64,000 bases of DNA from Gammaproteobacteria bacterium (GCA_011523505.1 WTGP01000008.1:204345-268344); one strand, 5' to 3'. Positions 33,945-43,675 are shown, counted from the stretch's first letter. The notes: generated by a model not told the origin, from the sequence alone. Program-made: numbers and translations.

Positions 33945-35251
33945 CCGCCGTCCCACCCATCTACCGCTGGAACGCGCTGGACGAAAGCCGGCGTGCGTCG
34001 GTCCTCGAACGGCTGGCCGCTCCGGCCGACCCTGCGCTGGAGGCGCGCGTGAAAGACATCATGGAACAGGTGCGCAGCGGCGGGGACAGGGCGCTCAGAG
34101 AGCTGGAGGCCGAGCTGGACGGCGTGGAACTCGACGAGATCGAAGCCGGCGAGAGCGAGATCGCGGCAGCCGGCGATCGGCTGAGCGCGCAACAGCGCGA
34201 GGCGATTGACGCGGCGCTGGACAACATACGCACCTGCCACGCGGCCCAGAAGCCCGCCGATTCCCGCACCGAGCCGGTCCCCGGCGTGGTTTGCGAGCAG
34301 CGATACCGCCCCTTGCAGGCGGTCGGGCTGTACGTGCCGGCCGGGGCCGCCCCCCTGCCCTCCACGGCGATGATGCTGGCGGCGCCCGCGCAGCTGGCCG
34401 GCTGCCCGCAGCGCATCCTCTGCGCCCCGCCAGCCGCCGACGGCAGCATCAATCCGGCGATTCTCTACGTGGCGCGCCTGTGCGAGGTGCACCGCGTGTT
34501 CAAGCTGGGCGGCGCCCAGGCGATCGCAGCGATGGCCTACGGCACCGAAAGCGTCCCCCGGGTCGACAAGATTTTCGGACCCGGCAGCCGCTGGGTCGCC
34601 GCCGCCAAGCAGCGGGCGGCCATGGAGCCGGGCGGACCGGCACAAGACCTCCCCGCGGGGCCCACCGAGGCGATGGTGATCGCCGACGAAACCGCAAACG
34701 CGCAATTCGTCGCCCTGGACCTGCTCAGCCAGGCCGAACACGGCGAGGACGCGCACGTGCTGCTGCTTTGCCTGGACGAACGGCTGGCAACGGCCGTCCA
34801 GGAAGCGATCGCCGTCCAGTTGCGCACGCTGCCCCGCACTGAGGTGCTGGAGAAATCGCTTTCGTCCGGCGCCCTGCTGGTCGTGGACTCGCTGGAGGAC
34901 GCCGTCGAAGTGGCCAATCGCTACGCTCCCGAGCACCTGCTTCTGCAGGTTGCGGACCCGCGCGCGCTGGCGGCGGAAATCCGCAACGCGGGCGCCGTGT
35001 TCCTGGGTCCCTGGTCGCCGGAATCCAGCGGCGACTACTGCAACGGCGCCAATCACGTCTTGCCCACCTACGGCAGCGCGCGCTGGGCCAGCGGACTTGG
35101 ACTGGTCGATTTCTACAAGCGGATCAGCATTCAGGAACTGTCGCGGGAAGGCCTGGCGAGCATTGCGGGCTCCATCGCCGTGCTGGCCCGCACCGAGGGG
35201 CTGGAAGCCCACGCGCGCGCCGCCGAAGTGCGCCGTAAACTCGAGCCATGA
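33941..35251 (+). CDS. hisD: Histidinol dehydrogenase
   Basis: Zinc enzyme for the last two oxidations, histidinol to histidine, with NAD. 436 residues from ATG 33941 (ATGA with hisG). Seen: [45 protein letters not shown], zinc/catalytic region [22 protein letters not shown] and GANHVLPT. Its stop overlaps the ATG of the amidohydrolase, which separates it from hisC by about 5 kb. Confidence 0.96.
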   Translation: MTAVPPIYRWNALDESRRASVLERLAAPADPALEARVKDIMEQVRSGGDRALRELEAELDGVELDEIEAGESEIAAAGDRLSAQQREAIDAALDNIRTCHAAQKPADSRTEPVPGVVCEQRYRPLQAVGLYVPAGAAPLPSTAMMLAAPAQLAGCPQRILCAPPAADGSINPAILYVARLCEVHRVFKLGGAQAIAAMAYGTESVPRVDKIFGPGSRWVAAAKQRAAMEPGGPAQDLPAGPTEAMVIADETANAQFVALDLLSQAEHGEDAHVLLLCLDERLATAVQEAIAVQLRTLPRTEVLEKSLSSGALLVVDSLEDAVEVANRYAPEHLLLQVADPRALAAEIRNAGAVFLGPWSPESSGDYCNGANHVLPTYGSARWASGLGLVDFYKRISIQELSREGLASIAGSIAVLARTEGLEAHARAAEVRRKLEP

Positions 35252-36543
35252 AAGCCAAAGACTTCCCCGGCGGCGGATACGGCCTGATGCGCCGATTGCC
35301 GTTTGTCCTGCTGCTTGGTTTGCTTGCCGTCAAAGCGACGGCCGACTCGACGGTGCTGCGTTGCGGGGCGCTGGTGGATGTCGAGCGCGAACAACTGCTT
35401 CGGCAGCAGGACGTTCTCGTTTCCGACGGCGTCATAGCAGCCGTTGGATCGGGGATTGACGAACCGGACGGCGCCGCCGTCATCGACCTCAGCGGGCACT
35501 ACTGTCTGCCCGGGCTGATCGACGCGCACACTCACCTGATGGTCGGCGGGCCGGGCCTGAACTCCTCCAGCGCGGAGAAGACGCTTGTGGCCCTCAGGAA
35601 TGCACAGACGATGCTGCGACACGGCTATACGACGCTGCGCATACCGGGTGACGGCGACGTCGGTTTCGGGTCCATCGCCCTGCGCGACGCGATCGCCGGC
35701 GGGCTGTTCACTGGCCCCCGAATGCAGGTGGCACCGCACTTTCTTTGTCCGCTTGGCGGACATTGCGACAGAAACGCGATCGCCCCCGACAGCGGCGTGC
35801 CCACGGCGCCGCATGTCATCGCGGCCGGCGAGGACGCGGCCCGCGAGGCGGTGCGCCGAGAAATCAAGTACGGAGCGGACTGGATCAAGGTACATGCCAC
35901 GGGCGGCATCATGTCCGTGGGCGACGACCCTTGGGTACAGTCGTTTACCGACGCAGAGCTCGCAGCCTTCTCCGACGAAACCCATCGTCACGGCAAGAAG
36001 ATCACCGCGCATATACATGGCGCGGGCGCCGTCAAGTCTGCTGTCCGCGCCGGCTTCGACAGCATTGAGCACGGCACGCTCATGGACGACGAGGCCATCG
36101 AAATGATGGTCGAGTCGGAAACCTGGCTGGTGCCGACCGTGTACGTCCTCGATTACATCGTGGGGAGCACGCAATCCCGCCGGATGACGCCGGAAATCCT
36201 GGCCAAGGCCCGCGAAGTCGCGAAGATCAGGGACGACAATTTCAGAAAAGCATATAAGTCGGGCGTGAGAATGGCGGTGGGCTCCGATCAGGTCTTCCCT
36301 CACCGCCACTCCGCCAGGGAGTTCGCCGCGCTGGTAAGACTGGGCGTAACGCCGATGGACGCCATCGTCATGGGAACGCTCAACGGCGCCACGCTGATGG
36401 ATCTTCAGGACGAAATCGGCAGCATCGCGGTGGGCAAGCAGGCCGACATCGTCGCCGTCCCCGGCAACCCTCTGGAAGACATCTCAATACTGGAAAATGT
36501 CGAGTTCGTGATGCTGGGCGGCCGCATCATCCGCAACGACTGA
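35248..36543 (+). CDS. Secreted amidohydrolase (imidazolonepropionase/prolidase-like)
   Basis: Amidohydrolase-superfamily metal enzyme, 431 residues from ATG 35248 (ATGA with hisD). A second ATG at 35287 starts directly with a signal peptide (RRLPFVLLLGLLAVKATAD) and may be the true start. Metal site: LPGLIDAHTHLM, carbamylated-lysine candidate in DWIKVHATGGI, HGKKITAHIHG, SIEHGT, and the final aspartate in VGSDQVFPHRHS. Usual C-terminus IAVGKQADIVAV. Relatives are periplasmic dipeptidases (Xaa-Pro or Xaa-Arg type). It is not a histidine-pathway enzyme; coupling to hisD looks like an insertion at the break point of the his operon. Confidence 0.88.
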   Translation: MKAKDFPGGGYGLMRRLPFVLLLGLLAVKATADSTVLRCGALVDVEREQLLRQQDVLVSDGVIAAVGSGIDEPDGAAVIDLSGHYCLPGLIDAHTHLMVGGPGLNSSSAEKTLVALRNAQTMLRHGYTTLRIPGDGDVGFGSIALRDAIAGGLFTGPRMQVAPHFLCPLGGHCDRNAIAPDSGVPTAPHVIAAGEDAAREAVRREIKYGADWIKVHATGGIMSVGDDPWVQSFTDAELAAFSDETHRHGKKITAHIHGAGAVKSAVRAGFDSIEHGTLMDDEAIEMMVESETWLVPTVYVLDYIVGSTQSRRMTPEILAKAREVAKIRDDNFRKAYKSGVRMAVGSDQVFPHRHSAREFAALVRLGVTPMDAIVMGTLNGATLMDLQDEIGSIAVGKQADIVAVPGNPLEDISILENVEFVMLGGRIIRND

Positions 36544-36570
36544 GGATCGGACCGGTAACTCCGTCGGCCC

Positions 36571-38304
36571 TTACTCCTCGAAGAACGGATGCCCCGCCAC
36601 CGGCGGGAGCGGCAAATTCCCCGAAGGCTTGCGCAGGATCATTTCGTCGAACAGCAGGTCCGGGACCGAAACGCTGACAAGATTCCCCCAGAAACCGGGA
36701 ATGCCTGTTTGAAAATCGGAACCCGGCGGGGGATAGTTCAGTGTGTACAGCGTCGGCGAATCCGATGCGGCAACGATTTCCTTGAACACGGAATCCCCGA
36801 CTGCCGAGAATTCCGCGGCTTGGATGAGTTCCTCGTGTCCGTCCGGATAGACCTTGTACGCCAGAGTGGCGTTTTCGACATCCGATTTCGATCCCGACAC
36901 GTTGGACCCGGAGGCAGGGGCCGGCCGATATCCGGAATTGCCGAGCCGCCTGATGATGACCCCGAACTCCGCTTGCCTCTCTTCAACGAGCAACATCAAC
37001 TCGGCAATCATCTCATCGCGGCTCAAACCGCGCCGCGAAGTCAGCAGCAGATTGCTGGGCGCCACTCCGCGGCCACGCCTGTTGCCGGTGCTGCCGTTCA
37101 CGCCCCTAATCGGGTTTCGCGTTGTGAGCAGAGTCTTCAGGACGCCGTTCTCCACAAGGGACGTGGCCCCGGCCGGAACGGCTTCGTCGTCTACGCCATA
37201 GCCGCCAAGGAAACCATCACTTCTAAGCCTGGCGTCGTCCGTCACGCTAAAGCCCCTTGCCATCACCCGCGCCCCGAGTTTGTTCCTGAACGGATTCTCC
37301 GGCACGTTGAATGAAATGTTTGGCGGAGCGTCCACCAAAGGCGCGCGGGTACCCACCATTCTTGGCGCCAGCAATTGCGCGATCAGTTCCGCCGCCGCCT
37401 GTCCTTCGAACAGCACCGGCCCGATATAGTCTTCGATCGCGGCTGCGGACTGCCGCGCGGCAAGAGCCTGACCCATGGCATTCACGCGTCCTGTCAGATC
37501 TTCCTGGCCGGCGATTTCATCCCAGGAAGCCCCGAATGCCGCCACGAAATCGCTCAGGACGGAACCGTCGGGTGCCTGGGTCTGAGCCACGACGTTCAGG
37601 TAGGCCGCGGGATCGTTACGGATGAAGGACGAGCCTTCGCTGTTCACGTAATAAGTTCGTCGGTGGCGTACGGCGGCTCGCGCCCCGGATTCCACGACGT
37701 GCGGCATCTCGCTGAACAGGCCCGACAGGCGCCTGACGAGCGCTTGAACCTCCGATAGCGGCGGCAAGCGACGGTCCGGCTCTTCTAAGTAGATATGGGG
37801 TTCGGCGGGGCTAAGGTCGTCGAGCTGCTCGGAGGCTGTCTGGCTCGTGAAGGCTGCTCTCTTAGCGGCCAGGCTTTCCAGCGCTTTTTTGTAGGCGGTG
37901 TCCGTCGCGAGCCAAATCTGCCGCCGCAGCTCGACAATATCGTCTTCAAGGGGCAGCAACGCGGTGGTGGGTGAAGAACGGTCTATTAGGGACAGTGACA
38001 GGAAATTCGTATTGTCGAATGAGGAATCACCGACACGCAGCTCCACCGTCAGCATACGCGAACGCCGGGCCAGGCTCGGCAATAGTGCGCCAAAGCTGGC
38101 CTGGGTCCCCATACGTTCCGTATCCCGAACGATATAGGAAACAAAATAGGGTGCCTCCAGTTCCTCCATTCGAAGCTCCGCGACCGTACGCGAAAGTTCG
38201 TCGCGCATTGCCCGCATGAGCGCATCCTCCCCGGACGAAGCCATGGAGGGCAACGAAACGGCGACTAAGAAACCCAACGTTTCCCAGCGCAATGGAATTT
38301 TCAT
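36571..38304 (-). CDS. Secreted TldE/PmbA-like protein without metal motif
   Basis: 577 residues, signal peptide at the N-terminus (LGFLVAVSLPSMASS). It aligns by landmarks with the neighbouring TldD-like protein: PYFVSYIVRDTE, ELRVGDSSFDN, TYYVNSEGSS, ARGFSVTDDARLRSDG, GVLKTLLTTRNPI and RGVAPSNLLL. Where TldD has HExxxH this protein reads AAAELIAQLLAPRM, and the C-terminal cysteine is absent, as in TldE/PmbA, the non-metal subunit of the cytosolic TldD/TldE peptidase. An exported heterodimer is inferred. Downstream gene of the leftward pair, 26 bases after tldD-like. Confidence 0.8.
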   Translation of the reverse strand: MKIPLRWETLGFLVAVSLPSMASSGEDALMRAMRDELSRTVAELRMEELEAPYFVSYIVRDTERMGTQASFGALLPSLARRSRMLTVELRVGDSSFDNTNFLSLSLIDRSSPTTALLPLEDDIVELRRQIWLATDTAYKKALESLAAKRAAFTSQTASEQLDDLSPAEPHIYLEEPDRRLPPLSEVQALVRRLSGLFSEMPHVVESGARAAVRHRRTYYVNSEGSSFIRNDPAAYLNVVAQTQAPDGSVLSDFVAAFGASWDEIAGQEDLTGRVNAMGQALAARQSAAAIEDYIGPVLFEGQAAAELIAQLLAPRMVGTRAPLVDAPPNISFNVPENPFRNKLGARVMARGFSVTDDARLRSDGFLGGYGVDDEAVPAGATSLVENGVLKTLLTTRNPIRGVNGSTGNRRGRGVAPSNLLLTSRRGLSRDEMIAELMLLVEERQAEFGVIIRRLGNSGYRPAPASGSNVSGSKSDVENATLAYKVYPDGHEELIQAAEFSAVGDSVFKEIVAASDSPTLYTLNYPPPGSDFQTGIPGFWGNLVSVSVPDLLFDEMILRKPSGNLPLPPVAGHPFFEE

Positions 38305-38330
38305 GAGCGCACCAGCCCCGTTAAATCAGG

Positions 38331-40040
38331 CTATTCCGGATCGTCGGGTTGGAGCGGGGGCGGCAGAAGCGGCGGACGGTCCTGGGACTTGGCTTTCTTC
38401 TGCACCTCGATCTGGGAAACGAGTATGGAGGGGGATGCCGCAGAAACTGGCACGCCGCCCGACTCGGCACCGCAAATGCCATTGAACACCGCAACCTGAT
38501 CGTCCCCCGCCACCACGCGGCTTAAGGTAGTCAATGGCGTACCGATCAGGTCTACGCCTCGAACCAGTTCTTCGCTGCCGTCGGGATAAACCCGGTAGAC
38601 CACCAGCGGCGTTACGTTGAATGAATTGGGCATGATGCGGCCGGTGGTCGTGAAGCCGCCTCTGATCTGTTCGAAGCGCAACCCGAAGGGCTTGCCCTCC
38701 TTTTCGATATCCGCAATCAGCCGCGCGTTCAGTTCCTGTCTCGAAAGCGGTTGGGCCACTTCCACAATCAGGTTGGACTGCCTTGAGACGGTCCGGTGAC
38801 CGGGCTCCCTGCGACCATGTCCATTGGAAGAGGCAAACCCGTCGATAGGAGAGCGCGACATGAGAAAGTTCCTGAATATCCCGTTTTCGATGACCGTAAC
38901 GCGCTGGGCCTCTATACCCTCGTTGTCGAAACGATAGGCGCCGGCCAGATCAGTGTTCCCGTAGTGCCACGCCGTGGGGTCGAAGTAGACGGAAAAGCTC
39001 TCCGGAAGCAGGCGTTCGCCGACCTGCTTCCTGAACGTCTGGCCCTCCTCTTCACTCTTTTGCCGGTGGCCTTCAACGCGATGGCCGAGGATCTCGTGAA
39101 AGAACACGCCGCTGGCTTCTCCCGCCAGTATCGCCGGCCCCGTATAGGGTTCCACCAGCGGCGCCTCCCGAAGCGCAAGCAGCGTGGCGATCATTTCAGA
39201 TACGTCGTTCTCCACGGTTTCGTCGTCGGGCAGCCCGGCCGGATTGAGCGCGAAATAGCTCAAGTTGAGTGGCAGTTCCATACCGTCGTCCGCCTTGGTC
39301 CTGGCTGAAACGAAGAGTCTGTAGGCTGTCCGGGAGGATCGGAGCGCGGATCCATCGCTGTTGACAAACCAGCGCGTTTCCACTTCCGCTTCGAACCGGG
39401 CCCTACCGTCGTAAATTTCTCCGTAATCGGCAAACGGGGTCGTATAACGCTCCACTCTTCGCCGCCACTGACTTGGATCCGCCTCGAGCCGCGGTATTGC
39501 CTCGACCACCGTGAACGCCGGCGCGGGCGAGAAATCGCCGGCCTTGTCTGCTGTTTCCACCTTCACCTGGACGTCGGTCTCAACACGGGTGAACCGCTCC
39601 AGCGCACGCTTGTAATGCCTGTCGGTCTGCGACCACAGAACGGCGCGCAACGCATTCGCGTCATCCTCAACGGGAACCTGAACGGGCTCGGCAGCAGCTG
39701 TGGCAAAAAACACCCGTTGATCGCGCAGCCGGCGCGTATTGTCGAGTTCGTAATCGCCCACCCGCAGATCGACATCGAGTGTGCGCATATGCCCCTCGTC
39801 ACTTGACGTAAGTGCTCCAAACTTGGCGGCCGCGATGAAACCCCTGGTTTCGGTTATCTCGTAGCTCAGGAAATAGGGAGGCACTTCCTCATGCCTGAAT
39901 GCCTCCATTGATCGGTCCAGTTCGGTCCGCATGGCCTGGAGCACGACATCTTCCTGGGCTTTCAGCGGAAACCCTGCGAAAACGAGAACGGCAAGAACGG
40001 CGGGCGTCCAGCGTCGCGCATGGGTGGCCGGGAAATTCAT
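38331..40040 (-). CDS. Secreted TldD-like metallopeptidase
   Basis: 569 residues. N-terminal signal (RRWTPAVLAVLVFAGFPLKAQ). Catalytic zinc motif HEILGH at residues 315-320 followed by RVEGHRQKSEEEGQTF, and the third-ligand region with Cys in FNGICGAESGGVPVSAAS near the C-terminus, so the peptidase subunit looks intact. Cytosolic TldD/TldE trims unfolded or RiPP peptides; this version is exported, so periplasmic peptide turnover is the likely task. It starts opposite hisC across a 182-base gap holding two palindromes. The C-terminal tail is proline-rich (PPLLPPPLQPDDPE). Confidence 0.86.
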   Translation of the reverse strand: MNFPATHARRWTPAVLAVLVFAGFPLKAQEDVVLQAMRTELDRSMEAFRHEEVPPYFLSYEITETRGFIAAAKFGALTSSDEGHMRTLDVDLRVGDYELDNTRRLRDQRVFFATAAAEPVQVPVEDDANALRAVLWSQTDRHYKRALERFTRVETDVQVKVETADKAGDFSPAPAFTVVEAIPRLEADPSQWRRRVERYTTPFADYGEIYDGRARFEAEVETRWFVNSDGSALRSSRTAYRLFVSARTKADDGMELPLNLSYFALNPAGLPDDETVENDVSEMIATLLALREAPLVEPYTGPAILAGEASGVFFHEILGHRVEGHRQKSEEEGQTFRKQVGERLLPESFSVYFDPTAWHYGNTDLAGAYRFDNEGIEAQRVTVIENGIFRNFLMSRSPIDGFASSNGHGRREPGHRTVSRQSNLIVEVAQPLSRQELNARLIADIEKEGKPFGLRFEQIRGGFTTTGRIMPNSFNVTPLVVYRVYPDGSEELVRGVDLIGTPLTTLSRVVAGDDQVAVFNGICGAESGGVPVSAASPSILVSQIEVQKKAKSQDRPPLLPPPLQPDDPE

Positions 40041-40076
40041 GTGGGAATCTGTTGCATGTCAACCGCGACGCGGCTC

Positions 40077-40091
40077 GAATATAGCATATTC
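40077..40091. promoter_or_regulatory. 15-bp palindrome in tldD/hisC divergent region
   Basis: GAATAT-AGC-ATATTC, perfect 6-bp arms, 37 bases upstream of the tldD-like start, in an AT-rich stretch between divergent genes. It suits a repressor or activator site for the exported peptidase pair. No regulator gene is adjacent. Confidence 0.4.
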
Positions 40092-40131
40092 AAAGCTGCA
40101 CCAGTCGCGGAAGAACTATCGGTTGCAACGC

Positions 40132-40180
40132 TTGGAGTCGGAAAGAAAACCACAATTATTACAGAGTCTTATGGTACCAT
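40132..40180 (+). promoter_or_regulatory. Possible hisC promoter with ATGGTACCAT palindrome
   Basis: TTGGAG (40132-40137), 16 bases, AATTAT (40154-40159) is a weak sigma-70-like pair. The perfect palindrome ATGGTACCAT follows at 40171-40180, near the expected transcription start. The region is clearly AT-richer than its surroundings, and hisC needs a promoter here because the genes upstream face the other way. Confidence 0.3.
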
Positions 40181-40222
40181 TCGCGCTTCGCGTGCGCACT
40201 CTGATACTTGGCACACTATCTC

Positions 40223-41284
40223 ATGAGCTGGATTACGTCATTGGCGCGGGAAGCCGTGCAGAAAGGCCGGGCCTACAAGGCGCCGACAACGCCGAGCCTG
40301 GCCCGGCTGCACGCCAACGAGCTGCCCTGGGCGCCCGATTACGATCCGGCGCCCGGCAAGCTTAATTTTTACCCGCTGCTTTTCCCGGCGGAGCTGACCG
40401 AACGCATGGCCGAACACTACGGCGTGCGCCCGGAGGAGATTTCCGTCACGCGCGGCAGCAGCGAGGGCATCGACTGCCTGTACCGGGCCTTCTGCGAATC
40501 CGGGCGGGATAGCGCGATCTTCTGTCCCCCGTCGTTCGAGATGTTCCGCTGGTACGGCCGTCTGCAGGGCGCGCGGGTCCTGGAAGTTCCGTTGCGGGCC
40601 GAAGACGGCTTCTCGCTTGACGTGCCGGCCATCAAGGCCGCCTGGTCCGATGACGTGAAGCTCCTGATCCTGTGTTCCCCGAACAACCCCACGGGCAACC
40701 TGATGGACCCCGACGATCTCCTGGAACTGGTGGAATGCGCGCGCGAAAGAACCATTGTGGTGCTGGATGCCGCGTACGCCGAGTTCGCGGGCCTGAACCC
40801 GGGCGCCGAATGGATCACCGCGCACCCGCACGTCGTGGTCCTGCGCACGGTATCGAAGGCCCTGGGGCTGGCGGGCGTGCGCTGCGGGGCGATGATTGCC
40901 TGCGAGGAAATCGTCGGGCTGATGCGCCGCGTACAATCGCCGTACAGCTTTTCCGCACTGTGCGAACACACAGTACTCGAGGCCATGAAACCGGAAAGCC
41001 TGGCCAGGATGCAGGGCCGCATAGCACTTGTCATCGAGGAGCGCGAACGCGTCAGCGCTCTTCTGGCGGATCTCCCACAGGTAACGACCGTGTATCCCAG
41101 CCGCACCAACTTCGTGTTGCTGAAAGTCGCCGACGCCGACGGCTTCAACGCCGCGGCCCGCGACGGCGGCTACCTGCTGCGCAGAATCCCCGACGAGCCG
41201 GGGCTGGAATCCTGCGTGCGCATAACGCTGGGCACGCCGGAGCAGAACGACGGCCTGCTGGCGACGCTGAGGGCGGCGGCATGA
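40223..41284 (+). CDS. hisC: Histidinol-phosphate aminotransferase
   Basis: PLP class I/II aminotransferase, 353 residues from ATG 40223 (a TTG 15 bases upstream is less likely). Converts imidazole-acetol phosphate and glutamate to histidinol phosphate. Seen: RLHANELPWAP, VTRGSSEGIDCLYRAF, CSPNNPTGNL, DAAYAEFAG and the PLP lysine in RTVSKALGLAGVRCG. First gene of the second his block, ATGA overlap with hisB. Confidence 0.94.
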   Translation: MSWITSLAREAVQKGRAYKAPTTPSLARLHANELPWAPDYDPAPGKLNFYPLLFPAELTERMAEHYGVRPEEISVTRGSSEGIDCLYRAFCESGRDSAIFCPPSFEMFRWYGRLQGARVLEVPLRAEDGFSLDVPAIKAAWSDDVKLLILCSPNNPTGNLMDPDDLLELVECARERTIVVLDAAYAEFAGLNPGAEWITAHPHVVVLRTVSKALGLAGVRCGAMIACEEIVGLMRRVQSPYSFSALCEHTVLEAMKPESLARMQGRIALVIEERERVSALLADLPQVTTVYPSRTNFVLLKVADADGFNAAARDGGYLLRRIPDEPGLESCVRITLGTPEQNDGLLATLRAAA

Positions 41285-42348
41285 GCGCGCGAATCGCCTT
41301 CCTCGACCGTGACGGCACCCTGATCGAGGAACCGTCCGATTACCAGGTGGACAGCCTGGCGAAACTCAGGTTGGCGCAGGGCGTCGTGCCGGCGCTGCGC
41401 CGATTGCAGGACGCCGGTTTCGAACTGGTCATGGTCAGCAACCAGGACGGACTCGGCACGGACAGCTTCCCGCAAAACGACTTCGACGAACCGCAAGATT
41501 TCATGATGGCGCTGCTGGCCTCGCAAGGCATCGGTTTCGCCGAAGTGTTCGTGTGTCCGCACTTCGCCGAGGACGGCTGCGATTGCCGCAAGCCCCTGAC
41601 CGGCCTGGTGAACGCGTTCATGCGCAATCGCCCCGTCGACCGGGCCGCGAGCGTCATGATCGGCGACCGCGAGACCGACCTCAAATTCGCCGAGAACCTG
41701 GGCGTGCGCGGCTTCCGTGTCGATGCCGCGCAGCCGGGAAGCTGGAAGCGGATCGTTCGCGAGATCGTCGATGCGCCGCGGATCGGCCGCGCGCGCCGCA
41801 AAACCCGCGAGACCGACCTGAGCGTGGAGGTCGATCTCGACGCTCCGGCCGGCGCCGAGGTGGCCACCGGGATCGGTTTCTTCGACCACATGCTGGAGCA
41901 GCTCGCCAAGCACGGCGGCTTCGGGCTGAAGCTGAGCTGCGCAGGCGACCTGGAGGTGGATGAGCACCACACCGTGGAGGACAGCGCGCTGGCGCTGGGC
42001 TCTGCGCTGAAGGAGGCGCTCGGCGACCGCCGCGGGATCGGCCGCTTCGCCTTCGAGCTGCCAATGGACGAGGCCGACGTCAAGGTCCTGCTGGACCTGT
42101 CCGGGCGCCCGTGGCTCAAGTTCAAGGGCAAATTCGAGCGCGAACGCGTCGGCGGACTGCCCACCGAACTGGTCGAGCATTTCTTCCGGTCGCTGGCGGA
42201 AGCCAGCGGCGCCACGCTGCATATCCGGGTGCGCGGCGAGAACACCCACCACATGATCGAGTCCTGCTTCAAGGGCGTCGGGAGGGCGCTGCGCCAGGCG
42301 ATTGCGCGCGAGGGAGGCGACATTCCCAGCACCAAGGGCGTCCTGTGA
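41281..42348 (+). CDS. hisB: Bifunctional histidinol-phosphatase/imidazoleglycerol-phosphate dehydratase
   Basis: 355 residues, the fused form typical of gammaproteobacteria. Residues 1 to about 165 form a HAD phosphatase: FLDRDGTLIEE, SNQDGLGT, zinc loop CPHFAEDGCDCRKP and MIGDRETDLKFA. The remainder is IGP dehydratase: GIGFFDHMLEQLAKHGGF, DEHHTVEDSALALG, RGENTHHMIESCFKG, ending STKGVL. It performs steps 6 and 8 of the pathway. Ends as GTGA on hisH. Confidence 0.96.
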   Translation: MSARIAFLDRDGTLIEEPSDYQVDSLAKLRLAQGVVPALRRLQDAGFELVMVSNQDGLGTDSFPQNDFDEPQDFMMALLASQGIGFAEVFVCPHFAEDGCDCRKPLTGLVNAFMRNRPVDRAASVMIGDRETDLKFAENLGVRGFRVDAAQPGSWKRIVREIVDAPRIGRARRKTRETDLSVEVDLDAPAGAEVATGIGFFDHMLEQLAKHGGFGLKLSCAGDLEVDEHHTVEDSALALGSALKEALGDRRGIGRFAFELPMDEADVKVLLDLSGRPWLKFKGKFERERVGGLPTELVEHFFRSLAEASGATLHIRVRGENTHHMIESCFKGVGRALRQAIAREGGDIPSTKGVL

Positions 42349-42950
42349 AGCGGGACGTGGCCCTGGTGGACTGCGGCGGGGCCAACATCGCATCGCTGCG
42401 GTTCGCCCTCGAACGGCTGGGCGTGGAAGGGCACTTCACGCGGGACGCCGGCCGTATCGAGGCCGCGGAACTCGTACTGCTGCCGGGCGTCGGCGCCGCC
42501 GGGGCCGGCATGGCAAGGCTGGCCGACGCGGGCCTTCTGGAACTCATACCCCGGCTGACGCAGCCCGTGCTGGGCATCTGCCTGGGAATGCAGTTGCTCT
42601 ATGAGGTATCCAGCGAGGACGATACGCCCTGCCTTGGCGTAATTCCCGGGCAGGTAGACCTGCTGGAAGCCTCACCCGAGCACACGATCCCGCACATGGG
42701 ATGGAACCAGGTGGAACGTCGCGCGGAATCGCGCCTGTTCGACGGAATCCCGGACGGCTCCTGGTTCTACTTCGTGCACAGTTACGCCGCCCCGCCCGGC
42801 CAGCACTGCGTCGGCGATACCGAACACGGCCGCCGCTTCGCCTCGGTCGTCAACAAGGACAATTTCTTCGGTGTGCAGTTCCACCCGGAGCGGTCCGGGC
42901 AACACGGCCAGCGGCTGCTGAAGAATTTTCTTGAACTTCCGTGGAACTGA
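42345..42950 (+). CDS. hisH: Imidazole glycerol phosphate synthase, glutaminase subunit
   Basis: Class I glutamine amidotransferase of 201 residues that feeds ammonia to HisF. GTG start at 42345 overlaps the hisB stop. Nucleophile Cys in LGICLGMQLL, His/Glu pair in GVQFHPERSGQHG, N-terminal VALVDCGGANIAS (canonical is often DYGxGN). Overlaps hisA by 10 bases. Confidence 0.94.
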   Translation: MKRDVALVDCGGANIASLRFALERLGVEGHFTRDAGRIEAAELVLLPGVGAAGAGMARLADAGLLELIPRLTQPVLGICLGMQLLYEVSSEDDTPCLGVIPGQVDLLEASPEHTIPHMGWNQVERRAESRLFDGIPDGSWFYFVHSYAAPPGQHCVGDTEHGRRFASVVNKDNFFGVQFHPERSGQHGQRLLKNFLELPWN

Positions 42951-43675
42951 TCCCTTCCATCGACCTGATGGGCGGCCAGGTCGTACGGCTGCATCGCGGC
43001 CGCTTCGATGACGCGGTGTTCTATTCCAGGGAAGCCCTGGAACTGGCCCGAACCTGGTCCGGCCTGGGCGCGCGCAGCCTGCACGTGGTGGATCTGGACG
43101 GCGCCCGCTCCGGCCGGCGTGAAAATGCCGACACCATAGCCCGCGTCGTGGAAAACACGACGCTCGCCGTGCAGGTCGGCGGCGGCATTCGCGACGACGA
43201 ATCCCTCGAAGCGGTTTACGCCAGCGGCGCGGAACGGGCGGTAAGCGGCAGTGCGCTGGCCGAAGATCCTGCGCGTGCCGGCCGCTGGGTGGAGCGGTTC
43301 GGACCTGACCGGCTGGTGGCGGCCCTCGACGTGCGCGCCGGCAGCGAGCCCGAAGTGCTGACCAGGGGCTGGGTGCGCGAGAGCGGCCGCTCGCTCTGGG
43401 AACTGCTGGACCTGCTCCTGGACCAGGGTTACCGATGGTTTCTGTGCACCGACGTTGATCGGGACGGCATGCTGAGCGGCCCGAACACGGACCTCTACGC
43501 CGAGTGCGTACGAAGGGCGCCCCAGGCCTCGTTTATCGCCTCCGGCGGCGTATCGCGGGCGGACGACCTTGAGGCGCTGGCCGACACGGGGGTGGCGGCC
43601 GCTGTCTCCGGCAAGGCCTTGCTGGAAGGGCGCATCAGCGCCGAGGAAGCGGAGCGGTGCTGGCGCGGCGAATAA
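42941..43675 (+). CDS. hisA: ProFAR isomerase
   Basis: TIM-barrel isomerase (244 residues) of the phosphoribosylformimino-AICAR step. GTG start at 42941. Catalytic aspartates in [16 protein letters not shown] and [10 protein letters not shown]; phosphate loops [10 protein letters not shown] and [11 protein letters not shown]. Overlaps hisH by 10 and hisF by 19 bases. Confidence 0.95.
   Translation: MELIPSIDLMGGQVVRLHRGRFDDAVFYSREALELARTWSGLGARSLHVVDLDGARSGRRENADTIARVVENTTLAVQVGGGIRDDESLEAVYASGAERAVSGSALAEDPARAGRWVERFGPDRLVAALDVRAGSEPEVLTRGWVRESGRSLWELLDLLLDQGYRWFLCTDVDRDGMLSGPNTDLYAECVRRAPQASFIASGGVSRADDLEALADTGVAAAVSGKALLEGRISAEEAERCWRGE

Noticed and set aside
36571..40040. RiPP (microcin-like) maturation locus because of TldD/TldE homologues
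   Set aside because: Both proteins are exported and there is no precursor peptide, cyclodehydratase or transporter gene nearby.
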